Shown here: one piece after another, positions 7,823 to 16,830 of the stretch
How positions within the stretch are numbered: the stretch's first letter is position 1
Layout of the letters: each line of letters starts with the position of its first letter
Notes under the pieces: generated by a model
Databases searched by the model: none
What the model was told of the DNA's origin: nothing
What the model saw: the letters and a program-made list of their open reading frames with translations, nothing else
Made by a program: the position numbers and the translations under genes
Source of the DNA: Verrucomicrobiota bacterium
GTDB taxonomy: Bacteria > Verrucomicrobiota > Verrucomicrobiia > Opitutales > Opitutaceae
Direction of reading: 5' to 3'
Assembly: GCA_023432225.1 (NCBI GenBank)
Contig: JAEYUW010000035.1
Span: 1-19,819, forward strand
DNA: 19,819 nt

Positions 7823-9714
7823 GCCAATTCGGCGGCAACCGACTGCGTGCACCACTCCGTCCAGCACGCGCGCAACGCCTCGGCAAAGCGGCGCGATTGG
7901 CCAACGTCGTCGAGCAGCGAGCTGCGTTTCAGGTCGTCGCGCAGTGTCGCGCGGGTCGGCGCGAGCGCAGCACGGTCGCGCGCGAGCGCAACGGCTTTCG
8001 CCACATATTCGTCCTCGCTGTGCGCGATCCATTCTTCGTGACCGACGGCGGTGAGCAGACTGGCGCTCACCCGCGCGGAGTGGCGGTCGCCGCACAGCGT
8101 CACCACCGGCACGCCCATCCAGAGCGATTCGCAGGTCGTCGTTGTGCCGCAGTAATGCGCGGGATCGAGCGAGACGTCCATACGGTGGTAGAGCGCGAGG
8201 TGATCAGTCGTGCTGTCCGTGCGATCGAGCATGTCGATGCGATCCGCCGGCAGGCCGCAGGCCGCAAAATGAGCGAGCAGATGTTCGCGCGCGGCGGGTT
8301 CCCCCAGCCCGCGTCCTTTGAAAAGGAACCGCGCCTCGGGCACGGCGGCCAGGATGCGGCCCCACATGCGCAGCGTCGTTTCGGAGATTTTGCCCAGGTT
8401 GTTGAAACAACCGAAAGTGAACGGTGCGTCGGGCGCAGCGAGACACGGCGGCGCGACGGGATCGGGCGCGCGATCGGGCGCTTGGTAACACCACGCGGTC
8501 GGCGCGAAGCGGACGAGCCGCTCGACTGCGAACGCGTCCGCATCGCCGACGGGATCAGTGATCGCGTCGGTGAAACGATAGTGGATCGCGGAAACGCCGG
8601 TGGTGTTCGGATAGCCGAGGTAGTTGATCTGCACCGGCGCCAAGTGTCGCGCGAGCATCGGCAGGCGACTCGTCACGCCGGTGTGGCCCGCGAGATCGAC
8701 CAGGATGTCCGGCTGATCGGCGCGGATGGCCTTCTCCACCGTCTCGTTCGGTTGGCCGACGAAATTGCGCCAGACCGCGGCACGCTCTTTGAACCGAGCT
8801 GAGAGAGCGTCTTCGCGGAAGTGGTCGTGATAGAGATAAACCTCAAACAGCGCCGGATCGAGATGGCGCAGGAGCGGCTCGATGAAATACGCGCAGGAGT
8901 GCGTGCGAAAATCGGGCGAGAGAAACGCGACGCGCAAGCGGCGATCGGTTTTTCGTTCATTCGGAAACTCAGGCACCGGAAACTCGCCGACTAGTTTGCC
9001 GAACGCGACGTGTTCCGCGAAAACCTGTTCGCGGGAGAGCGATTCGACGTTGTTGAGCGCGAACAGGCGGTAGCTCTGCGCCTCGAAGTTACGCGGCTCC
9101 CGTTGCAGATACGTCGCGTAGGCCGCGATGGATTCCGGAATGCGGTTGGCCTGCTGGAGCGCCTGCGCGCGGCCGAAGTGTGCCTTCGCGTAGTTCGGAT
9201 CGACGGCGAGCGCACGGTCGTGACAGCGGAGCGCATCCCCCACTCGACCGTAGAGACTGAGCGTGAGGCCGTAGTTATACCAACCGACCGCGCTCTGCGG
9301 ATTGAGCGAGAGCGAACGCTCGTGGCACTCGACGGCTTCCTTCAGGCGGTCCTGCGCCTTGTAGCAATAAGCGAGATTGTCCCACGCCTCGATAAAGTCC
9401 GGACGCAGGCGCAGCGCCTCGCGAAATTCGGCTTCGGCCTCCTTGCCCCGGCCCGTGCCCATCAGCGCGAGGCCGAGACGCATCCGGCAAACGTGTTGTC
9501 GCGGATCGAGCGCGGCGGCTTTGCGGAGCAGTTCAACGGCGTCCGCAGAGCGGCCCTGTTGGATCGCGACGACGCCGAGCAGGTGCACGGCATCGAAATT
9601 CCGCGGCGCCACGGAGCGAATCCGCGTATAGATGGCGGCAGCCTCCACGAGGCGATTGGCACGGTGATGAGCGATCGCTTGCTGGAGGAGGCTTTGCAGT
9701 TGGGCCGGAGACAT
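7813..9714 (-). CDS. TPR-containing SPINDLY/O-GlcNAc-transferase-like glycosyltransferase (GT41)
   Basis: A cytosolic 633-aa protein with about six N-terminal TPR repeats (residues 1-230) and a C-terminal GT41 catalytic region. GT41 hallmarks are RVAFLSPDFRTHSCAYF, DILVDLAGHTG, PVQINYLGYPNTTG, FGCFNNLGKIS with the nucleotide-binding Lys, RFLFKGRGLG, DRIDMLDRT, LDPAHYCGTTTTCESLWMGVPVVTL and RVSASLL. The family moves a sugar from a nucleotide donor to Ser/Thr of proteins. Start: ATG at 9714 gives MSPAQLQSLLQQ, the usual way such proteins begin. ATGs at 9765 and 9774 add 17-20 residues that encode an RNA hairpin and overlap a putative promoter, so they are less likely. It lies just upstream of the pse operon on the same strand, which suggests a role in flagellin or surface protein glycosylation. 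The donor sugar is unknown. Confidence 0.88.
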   Translation of the reverse strand: MSPAQLQSLLQQAIAHHRANRLVEAAAIYTRIRSVAPRNFDAVHLLGVVAIQQGRSADAVELLRKAAALDPRQHVCRMRLGLALMGTGRGKEAEAEFREALRLRPDFIEAWDNLAYCYKAQDRLKEAVECHERSLSLNPQSAVGWYNYGLTLSLYGRVGDALRCHDRALAVDPNYAKAHFGRAQALQQANRIPESIAAYATYLQREPRNFEAQSYRLFALNNVESLSREQVFAEHVAFGKLVGEFPVPEFPNERKTDRRLRVAFLSPDFRTHSCAYFIEPLLRHLDPALFEVYLYHDHFREDALSARFKERAAVWRNFVGQPNETVEKAIRADQPDILVDLAGHTGVTSRLPMLARHLAPVQINYLGYPNTTGVSAIHYRFTDAITDPVGDADAFAVERLVRFAPTAWCYQAPDRAPDPVAPPCLAAPDAPFTFGCFNNLGKISETTLRMWGRILAAVPEARFLFKGRGLGEPAAREHLLAHFAACGLPADRIDMLDRTDSTTDHLALYHRMDVSLDPAHYCGTTTTCESLWMGVPVVTLCGDRHSARVSASLLTAVGHEEWIAHSEDEYVAKAVALARDRAALAPTRATLRDDLKRSSLLDDVGQSRRFAEALRACWTEWCTQSVAAELAAR

Positions 9715-9731
9715 GCGGGAACGCGAAGCCC

Positions 9732-9754
9732 CGGCCCGAAAGTGCTTCGGGCCG
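9732..9754 (-). repeat. Perfect 9-bp hairpin upstream of the glycosyltransferase start
   Basis: CGGCCCGAA and its exact complement TTCGGGCCG flank a 5-base loop. On the minus strand the hairpin would lie in the 5' leader, 17 bases before the ATG at 9714. No T-run follows, so it is not a typical terminator. It may shape translation or mRNA stability. If translation starts at 9765 or 9774 it is coding sequence instead. Confidence 0.5.
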
Positions 9755-9770
9755 ATGATTCGCATCCACC

Positions 9771-9797
9771 TCATCGGCGCAGCGTGCGAGCAGTTGA
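9771..9797 (-). promoter_or_regulatory. Candidate sigma28 promoter for the glycosyltransferase gene
   Basis: Minus strand TCAACTGC-N11-GCCGATGA matches the sigma28 consensus TAAAGTTT-N11-GCCGATAA at 11 of 16 positions: 7/8 in the -10 box, 4/8 in the -35 region, correct spacing. Transcription would start near 9764, leaving about 50 bases of leader before the ATG at 9714. It is back to back with the plus-strand promoter at 9809-9835. Confidence 0.4.
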
Positions 9798-9808
9798 GCG
9801 AAATCTAT

Positions 9809-9835
9809 TCAAGTGTCGGCACTTGCCGCCGATGA
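9809..9835 (+). promoter_or_regulatory. Sigma28 (FliA-type) promoter upstream of the first HDOD gene
   Basis: TCAAGTGT-N11-GCCGATGA matches 13 of 16 positions of the enteric sigma28 consensus with the exact 11-base spacer. The predicted start near 9842 leaves about 31 bases of leader before the ATG at 9873. The same -10 octamer recurs upstream of the second HDOD gene, which strengthens the call. Confidence 0.65.
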
Positions 9836-9872
9836 ATGCCATTGAGCTGCGCTGGCCCACGTCGGTGCGCTC

Positions 9873-10811
9873 ATGACAACACCCATGTCGTCCCTTTCCT
9901 CTCCGCCTCTCGACGGCCGGGTCGCCCTTGACGACCAGGAAATCCGTCGCCGCATCAACGCCTGTCCCAAACTCGCCTCCCTCCAGGCGAACAACGACGC
10001 GTTGAGCGCGCTGGTGAAATCCGACCAGAGCCTGACTTCCCAGATCGCCGAAATCATCCGGCGCGATCCCTCGCTTTCGGCCCGCCTGTTGCGGATGGTT
10101 AACTCCGTCTACTTTGGCCTCGGCGCGCGCGTGAACAACATCGAGGAAGCCGTCTTCTTCCTGGGCTTGCGCCAGATTCGCGAGCTTTCGGTCGCCACAC
10201 CAGTGATCGAGGAACTGGAACGCTTGCAGGGCAATGTCTCCGCGCCCTTGCCGTGGAAGGACCTGTGGGCGCACAGCATCGGCTGCGCGATTCTCACGCG
10301 CGAAATTCTTCGCGCCACGCCGCTATCGATCGACGACGACACCGACTATCTCGTCGGCCTGCTGCACAATGTCGGCAAGGTCGTCATGGCGTATGCTTTC
10401 CCCGACGAGTTGGTGCAGATCGCGAACATGCCGATGCGCACGCCCGCTGACGTCTGCCGGTTGGAACGGCAGTTGATCGGTTGGGACCACGCGCAAATCG
10501 GCGCGCATTATCTGCAGAAGCATCAGGTCTGCGAAGAAATCGCGATGGCCGTGCGCTATCACTGCGAACCCGATCGCGCGCCCCGGCACCGGCTGTTCGC
10601 CGCCGCCGTGCAGGTGGCCGATCACTTGGTCAGACACGCTGGTATCTCGGGCGGCTTTGAGAAAGTGGACCCCGTCGAACGCGACAGCTGGCTCCGCTTG
10701 GAAGGCTGGCACGTGCTCTACGGCGCAGACGGCCCGGAATCGACGCTCGCGCGCGCGGCGATCGAAAACGCCCTGCAGCGCCTCCCGGCCATGCTCAGCG
10801 GGCTGGTCTGA
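9873..10811 (+). CDS. HDOD-domain protein (first copy)
   Basis: A 312-aa cytosolic protein with an HDOD domain over about residues 25-240. HDOD proteins are relatives of HD-GYP phosphodiesterases that usually lack the metal-binding pair and act in signalling, often in motility, virulence or c-di-GMP networks. Visible family features are the IIRRDPSLSARLLRMVNSVYF segment (61-81), the EEAVFFLGLRQIREL block, and LLHNVGK (163-169), in which the His165-Asp pair of true HD enzymes reads His-Asn. Catalysis is therefore unlikely. A sigma28-type promoter lies upstream, and the hybrid kinase gene starts 53 bases downstream with its own similar promoter. A second start at 9885 is possible. A paralogous HDOD gene occurs at 15104-16027. 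Confidence 0.88.
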   Translation: MTTPMSSLSSPPLDGRVALDDQEIRRRINACPKLASLQANNDALSALVKSDQSLTSQIAEIIRRDPSLSARLLRMVNSVYFGLGARVNNIEEAVFFLGLRQIRELSVATPVIEELERLQGNVSAPLPWKDLWAHSIGCAILTREILRATPLSIDDDTDYLVGLLHNVGKVVMAYAFPDELVQIANMPMRTPADVCRLERQLIGWDHAQIGAHYLQKHQVCEEIAMAVRYHCEPDRAPRHRLFAAAVQVADHLVRHAGISGGFEKVDPVERDSWLRLEGWHVLYGADGPESTLARAAIENALQRLPAMLSGLV

Positions 10812-10828
10812 GACGGTCCGAACGGCCT

Positions 10829-10855
10829 TAAAGTTCGGGAGCGGCGCGCCGATTT
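10829..10855 (+). promoter_or_regulatory. Sigma28-type promoter upstream of the hybrid kinase gene
   Basis: TAAAGTTC-N11-GCCGATTT matches 13 of 16 positions of the sigma28 consensus with the exact spacer; the -35 half is 7/8. It lies in the 53-base gap after the first HDOD gene. The expected start point, about 10862, is only a few bases before the ATG at 10865, so the mRNA would be nearly leaderless. Confidence 0.6.
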
Positions 10856-10864
10856 AACGGCTGC

Positions 10865-12781
<1,917 letters not shown>

Positions 12782-12805
12782 TCAGCGAGGGGAAATCCCT
12801 CAAAA

Positions 12806-12821
12806 AGGCCCGCCACATGCA
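12806..12821 (+). promoter_or_regulatory. Weak sigma54-like element upstream of the Pro-rich/TPR/FlgN-like genes
   Basis: AGGCCCG-N4-ATGCA fits TGGCACG-N4-TTGCA at 9 of 12 positions, with GG and GC pairs 10 bases apart. It is in the 128-base gap between the kinase stop and the ATG at 12910. The predicted start near 12832 would leave a leader of about 78 bases. Chance occurrence is quite possible. Confidence 0.3.
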
Positions 12822-12909
12822 AAAAGGCTTCAGACACCGCGCCGCGGGCCGATGCAACCAGACGGCGAATCAGACCGATCCATCACCATGGACCGTAGTT
12901 GCACAAAAC

Positions 12910-13458
12910 ATGAATCAGAGCGCACAACCGCCTCGGGCGGCAGGCGTGCGTTGGGCGGGAGTCCGTCTGGCGCTATCGCTTCTGCCGGCCGTGGCAATTT
13001 CCGGACAGTCTGTCGCCCCGGAACCCTCTTCTCACTCCATCACGCGACCGTATCTCGCGGCCGTTGGTGCTCCTGCGCTGCGTTTCGAGGAGGCGATCCC
13101 GCCGCCCGACCTCAGCGTGCGGCCGGCCGCCGGCGCGCCACCGCAGCCGATCGAGGAGCACAACGCTCCCTTGATCGAGCCGGTCAAAGGCGATGTTACC
13201 GCCATGCCGCCGACGCCGGTCGTGCCGGAAGCCATCTCCGCGCCCGAGCCGATCAGATCGACTCCTTCCAAACCGCCCACGGCGATTTTGCCCGACGATA
13301 CCCGACCGAAAGTGCGTGCTGAGGACTTCCTTCCCTTCTTCCAATTCCCCGGCTCCGCATCCGCGAACGGTGACGTGACCGTGGTGGCGCCGGTGCCGTC
13401 CTCGGCATCCACCGCTGCTCCGCTGCCGGCCAGTTCGGCCACCTATCGTCAGCAATGA
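12910..13458 (+). CDS. Secreted or periplasmic Pro-rich protein of unknown function
   Basis: No family recognised. From the ATG at 12910 the protein has 182 aa and starts with a signal-peptide-like stretch: a basic segment around residue 10, then GVRLALSLLPAVAISGQ and a likely cleavage after SVA. The mature part is Pro/Ala-rich with repeated P-x-P and A-P-E-P patterns and little expected folded structure, except perhaps an EDFLPFFQFPG segment near residue 137. The reading frame is open far upstream, inside the kinase gene, but that part is out of frame with the real kinase. Its stop overlaps the next start as ATGA, so it is probably co-translated with the TPR gene. It may be an envelope spacer or partner of that TPR protein. 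Confidence 0.6.
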   Translation: MNQSAQPPRAAGVRWAGVRLALSLLPAVAISGQSVAPEPSSHSITRPYLAAVGAPALRFEEAIPPPDLSVRPAAGAPPQPIEEHNAPLIEPVKGDVTAMPPTPVVPEAISAPEPIRSTPSKPPTAILPDDTRPKVRAEDFLPFFQFPGSASANGDVTVVAPVPSSASTAAPLPASSATYRQQ

Positions 13459-14717
13459 TCCGACCGCTTCTTATCCTGCCCGGTGCACGCCTTCTCACGG
13501 TGCTGTTCCTCGCCACTGTATTCGTGGTGCTCGCCCGCGGAGCGGACGCCACGAGCGGGCGCGACGAAGGCGAGAGCGCCGCGCCCGTCCTCAGTGCGGA
13601 GGCGCGCGGTCTGTTGAAACTGGGCACCAATCTGACCGAACGGGGCGACTACACCGCCGCCGAAATCGCCTATCGGCAAATCCTGCACTCGAGCGCCTTC
13701 AGCAAGGCGGAGCAGCAGGAGGCGTTGCTCGGCATGGGCCGCTGCTATCGCCGCCAGGCTACCTACACCAAGGCCGCAGCGGTCTACGAAAAATTTCTCA
13801 AGGAGTTCCCCAACGATGGACGGATTCCCGACGTGTTGCTCGATCTCGGCCGCACGCTGCGGGCGATGGGGGCACACAAAATGGCCATTGCGCGCTTCTA
13901 TAGCGTCCTGAACTCGACCTTGAAGCTACCCTCCGATGCCTTCGACCACTACCAGTTGTTGGCCAAAACCGCCCAGTTCGAGATCGCCGAAACGCACTTC
14001 GACGCGGGCAACTACGCCGAGGCCGGGAAGTTTTTCTCGCGCCTAAGATTGCTGGATCTCGCTCCGGTCGATCGCGCGCGCGCGCATTTCAAGTCGGCCT
14101 ACTCCCTGCAGCTCTCCGGTGATGAGGAAGCCGCGGTGACCTCGCTCCGTGCCTATCTGGAACAATGGCCGGAAGACGAGAACGTGCCCGAAGCGCGCTT
14201 TCTCCTCGCCACCACGCTCCGCAAGTTGGGGCGTTCCGACGAAGCGCTGACAGAAACCTTTGCGCTGCTCCGCGGCGAAAAAAGCCAGTCCAGCGCCGAG
14301 CCTCGGCGATGGATTTACTGGCAGCGGCGAACGGGCAACCAGCTCGCGAACGAATTTTTCCACAGCGGCGACACGGCCAATGCGCTCGCCATCTATCAAG
14401 GCCTGGCTGCGCTCTCCAACGATCCGTCCTGGCAACTGCCGGTCCTTTATCAGGTCGCCCTCTGCCAGGAGCAGCTTCGTGCGACCGACCGCGCCAAAGA
14501 GAGCTACCAAAACATCGTCACCGCCGTGACCAAGTTGTCCGGCGCATCAGCGGAACTGAACGAACTCGCCAAAATGGCATCGTGGCGCATAAGCAACATG
14601 GAGTGGCACCAACAAGCCGACCGGAAATTGACGGCGGCCTTTTCGACCACGACTGGCCAAACTCCTCCGCCTCATGACATCCCTGCAAGCCCTGCAGCAA
14701 CACCACCAACTCTGTGA
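13455..14717 (+). CDS. Exported TPR-repeat protein
   Basis: A 420-aa protein with an N-terminal signal sequence (LLTVLFLATVFVVLARGADA) and an array of TPR-like helical repeats across about residues 45-380, for example the GTNLTERGDYTAAEIAYRQI unit, a GRCYRRQATYTKAAAVYEKF unit and later EARFLLATTLRKLGRSDEAL. The layout resembles BamD/YbgF-type periplasmic scaffolds, but no specific family is recognised. The start overlaps the Pro-rich gene by 4 bases and the end overlaps the FlgN-like gene by 44 bases, which suggests one operon. The C-terminal 20 residues are Pro-rich and lie in the overlap. Likely role: an envelope protein-interaction scaffold, possibly linked to flagellar assembly by its neighbour. 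Confidence 0.75.
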   Translation: MIRPLLILPGARLLTVLFLATVFVVLARGADATSGRDEGESAAPVLSAEARGLLKLGTNLTERGDYTAAEIAYRQILHSSAFSKAEQQEALLGMGRCYRRQATYTKAAAVYEKFLKEFPNDGRIPDVLLDLGRTLRAMGAHKMAIARFYSVLNSTLKLPSDAFDHYQLLAKTAQFEIAETHFDAGNYAEAGKFFSRLRLLDLAPVDRARAHFKSAYSLQLSGDEEAAVTSLRAYLEQWPEDENVPEARFLLATTLRKLGRSDEALTETFALLRGEKSQSSAEPRRWIYWQRRTGNQLANEFFHSGDTANALAIYQGLAALSNDPSWQLPVLYQVALCQEQLRATDRAKESYQNIVTAVTKLSGASAELNELAKMASWRISNMEWHQQADRKLTAAFSTTTGQTPPPHDIPASPAATPPTL

Positions 14718-15054
14718 CGACCTCCACGCGCTCGCGTTAGAGGAGAACCGGTTCCTTCAGCAAAATCAGCGGCCGCCAGACGCCGCGCTCCTTGAGAGGA
14801 AGCGCACCTTGCTCGCACGCCTCGACGAGACCTTGCTGGCGTTGCGCACGGCGGAAGGACAAACAGACAACCAGCTCGCGCTGCGGCAGGCACTGGAGAA
14901 GACGCGCGCGCGGATTTTGCAGGTGCTCCAACTGGAGAAGGAAAACGAACAGCTTTTACTTCGTTTCAGTCTCGGCGGAAGTCGATCTACGGCCCCCGCT
15001 CCCACGCTGATGCCGGCGGGGATGCTGCAAAAAATCTACCAGCGACACTCCTGA
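14674..15054 (+). CDS. Small coiled-coil protein, possibly FlgN-like flagellar export chaperone
   Basis: A 126-aa, mostly helical protein with heptad-like Leu spacing: a first helix HHQLCDDLHALALEENRFLQ, a second ERKRTLLARLDETLLALR and a third with ARILQVLQLEKENEQLLLR. The tail ends SLGG...PAGMLQKIYQRHS. Length, helix layout and the E-x-x-x-L...K-x-x-L-L-x-x-L pattern resemble FlgN, the cytosolic chaperone for hook-associated proteins FlgK and FlgL. Sequence similarity in FlgN is low, so this is tentative. The start overlaps the TPR gene by 44 bases in another frame. A sigma28-type promoter and an HDOD gene follow directly, which fits a flagellar context. Confidence 0.5.
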   Translation: MTSLQALQQHHQLCDDLHALALEENRFLQQNQRPPDAALLERKRTLLARLDETLLALRTAEGQTDNQLALRQALEKTRARILQVLQLEKENEQLLLRFSLGGSRSTAPAPTLMPAGMLQKIYQRHS

Positions 15055-15069
15055 TTCTGCGCCGCACGC

Positions 15070-15096
15070 AAAAGTTTACGGATTTTTTGCCGATGA
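15070..15096 (+). promoter_or_regulatory. Sigma28 promoter upstream of the second HDOD gene
   Basis: AAAAGTTT-N11-GCCGATGA matches 14 of 16 positions of the sigma28 consensus with exact spacing, the best match in the window. The expected start point (about 15103) coincides with the annotated GTG at 15104. Either the message is leaderless or translation starts at the in-frame GTG at 15131. Confidence 0.7.
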
Positions 15097-15103
15097 AGAG
15101 CGG

Positions 15104-16027
15104 GTGAGCCCTGCCAGCAGCTGCCCGTTCGTGCCGCGTTCCAGTCCGGAAGACGTCGTCCGGCGACTAACGCATTTGCCTTCGGCTCCGCGCGTGCTGC
15201 CGAAGCTCAAGCGGTTGCTGAGCGACGCGAACTCGTCACTGCATGAGGTCGTGAATCTGATCCGCCTCGATCCAGGAATCGCCGCGCGAGTCCTGCAGAT
15301 TGGCAATTCTGCTTATTTTAGCCATGGGCTTCGTTGCTATACCGTGGAGGAGGCCGTGCATCGCGTCGGCTATAACCAAGTATACGAGTTGGTCGGCAAT
15401 GCCGTCGCCGCGGAGGTCCTCGTGCGTCCCTTGGTCACCTACTCGCTTGGGCCTGATGAGCTGTGGCAAAATTCCGTCGCTTGTGCGGTCGCGGCGGAGC
15501 GTCTCGCCGACCGAATCGGACTCGAACGCTCGATCGCCTATACGGTCGGGCTGCTGCACCAAGTTGGGCTGGTTGCGATTGACGAGTGGCTGCAGCGAGT
15601 CGCACCCGCCGTTCGATTTGTTCCCGGCCCGCCTCCGCTGGACGCCATCGAACAAGAGAGACAGATGCTCGGATTCCACAACGCCGAGGCCGGCGCGGCC
15701 TTGCTGCGACTCTGGGACTTTCCTGCGGTGATGGCTGAACCGGTTCGTTGGCAATACCTGCCGAGCGCAACCGCATCTCACGGTCACCTCGCCACGCTCC
15801 TCTCCGTGGCCAAATGGATCAGCAAAGCCGCATCCACTCCACAGCCACCACCGTCGCCCGCAGCCGCAATGCTTCGGCACTGCGGCCTGAGTGCTTCCCA
15901 GCTGCAATCGGAAGTCGCACACGTCCGCTCGAGGCTGAGCGAAATCAGCTCACTGCTCGATGATAACCGCGAGGAACATATCCTCTCTTTTCCCGGCGGC
16001 AGTCGAGTGGTCGTCCCGGTTTGCTAA
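15104..16027 (+). CDS. HDOD-domain protein (second copy)
   Basis: A 307-aa cytosolic HDOD protein (domain about residues 20-225). It shares with the first copy the pattern LIRLDPGIAARVLQIGNSAYF (52-72), a VEEAVHRVG block and LLHQVG (150-155), where His152 is followed by Gln rather than Asp, so hydrolase activity is unlikely. The C-terminal part (about 230-300) has a Pro-rich linker and a helical region. The start is uncertain: GTG at 15104 has GAAGAG close upstream, but the sigma28 promoter puts the mRNA start there too; the in-frame GTG at 15131 would give 298 aa. The two copies are clearly diverged paralogues, not a recent duplication. A role as a signalling scaffold in motility control is inferred from family knowledge and promoters. 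Confidence 0.85.
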   Translation: MSPASSCPFVPRSSPEDVVRRLTHLPSAPRVLPKLKRLLSDANSSLHEVVNLIRLDPGIAARVLQIGNSAYFSHGLRCYTVEEAVHRVGYNQVYELVGNAVAAEVLVRPLVTYSLGPDELWQNSVACAVAAERLADRIGLERSIAYTVGLLHQVGLVAIDEWLQRVAPAVRFVPGPPPLDAIEQERQMLGFHNAEAGAALLRLWDFPAVMAEPVRWQYLPSATASHGHLATLLSVAKWISKAASTPQPPPSPAAAMLRHCGLSASQLQSEVAHVRSRLSEISSLLDDNREEHILSFPGGSRVVVPVC

Positions 16028-16315
16028 AAAAGCGGACAGAATGTCGTTTTTCTCATGATTTAGATCACACCATCAGACGTGACCAATTCCCGCGCGCTGG
16101 AGCGCTTTGAGTGAAAACTCCAGATGTGATCCGAACCGACATCCGAGATAAGGATGCAGCAAACCGAGAAGAACATTCTCTGGAGCCTGGAGAGGGCGAC
16201 GTTGGGCCAGTGTTGCCCGCACCTGCCCAGCAAGGGCAAAGCAACTTTCCATTCCGAAGGGTGAAGGCGCTGGGGCTAGGGGCGTTTTGTTCGTGCGGTC
16301 CCGTCGCCACGCCCT
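16028..16315 (+). other. Non-coding stretch, no gene recognised
   Basis: Between the second HDOD gene and the transposon remnants I find no convincing gene. A minus-strand open frame (16073-16432) ends in a stretch including APENVLLGLLHPYLG, but it has no recognisable family and overlaps the IS3-type remnant. It may be a decayed gene. A very short stem followed by five T lies at 16035-16051. Confidence 0.5.
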
Positions 16316-16465
16316 CCGGACAACCACAAACGGATTTATTGGCTCTATCGTGACCAGCATCTCCAATTCCACCGACGTCGATAGCGCACGCCGCGCCTCG
16401 ATCTCGGCCCCGAGGGGCAAGTGAAACGGCAACGTCCCAACAAGAAGTGGCGCCGTGATTTCGCA
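16316..16465 (+). pseudogene. Remnant of an IS3-family OrfB transposase
   Basis: In the frame starting at 16322 the translation NHKRIYWLYRDQHLQFHRRR matches the common OrfB segment (NHKRVYRLYREEGL-x-x-R-x-R). A TAG stop follows at once. The same frame continues with RPNKKWRRDF, which corresponds to the RPNERWSMDF motif that precedes the first catalytic Asp region of the DDE core. Spacing between the two motifs is like that of intact OrfB proteins. The rest of the element is gone, and the outer IS66 right end begins immediately after, so that IS66 copy probably landed inside this IS3 element. Confidence 0.6.
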
Positions 16466-16524
16466 GCAAGCGTCGCTTCCGGTGTCTCGTAGTTACGGGA
16501 TTTTCGCTCTGATGGATTGGCGCG

Positions 16525-16722
16525 ATGGCAAATACGGTAACTACGGAGTTGGTGCGTCTCAGGTACCGGAGGGACCGGGCGGGGCGACAGCACGTAAGTC
16601 GAGAGCAGAGCGAGCAGTTGCTGGCGGCGTTTCGGGAGAGCGCGTTGACGCGGTGGGCGTTCGCGCGGCGCGAGGGCATGCGCTACACTACATTCTGTAA
16701 CTGGACGCAGCGTGCGGCAAAG
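16525..16722 (+). pseudogene. 5' part of a disrupted IS66 tnpA (outer element)
   Basis: The translation from the ATG at 16525 reads MANTVTTELV, then GRQHVSREQSEQLLAAFRES, WAFARREGMRYTTFCNW and TQRAAK. It aligns with the intact tnpA at 18716-19087 (RRRVSAKQRAEYVRAYAES, AAFAKREGLRYPTFAHW, VQKAKR). The frame is broken exactly at the 8-base duplication where the second IS66 inserted. The N-terminal part is a helix-turn-helix DNA-binding region in this family. Confidence 0.8.
16715..16722 (+). repeat. Left copy of the 8-bp target site duplication of the IS66 element
   Basis: CGGCAAAG directly abuts the left inverted repeat. The identical octamer is at 19147-19154 next to the right repeat. Eight base pairs is the usual duplication length for IS66. 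Confidence 0.95.
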
Positions 16723-16830
16723 GTAAGCGTCCGGCCGGCGACCTCTTGACAGGCGGTAGTGACTGATCTAAGGCAGTGCAGTTCGTAGTGGTGACTACTG
16801 CCTACGAGTTCTGCCTCGTTGTGGTCACCA

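Noticed and set aside
12786..12800. GAGGG-GAAAT-CCCTC hairpin after the kinase stop
   Set aside because: Followed by A, not T, on the plus strand, so it does not fit a terminator for the kinase gene.
12829..12855. Sigma28-like TTCAGACA-N11-GCCGATGC before the Pro-rich gene
   Set aside because: Only 9 of 16 positions fit, with a poor -35 half, so it is not distinguishable from chance.
16035..16051. Short stem GACA-GAA-TGTC followed by five T after the second HDOD gene
   Set aside because: A 4-bp stem is too weak to call a terminator.
16073..16432. Minus-strand open frame of 119 codons
   Set aside because: No recognisable family, overlaps the IS3-type remnant, no ribosome binding site seen; kept only as part of the non-coding description.
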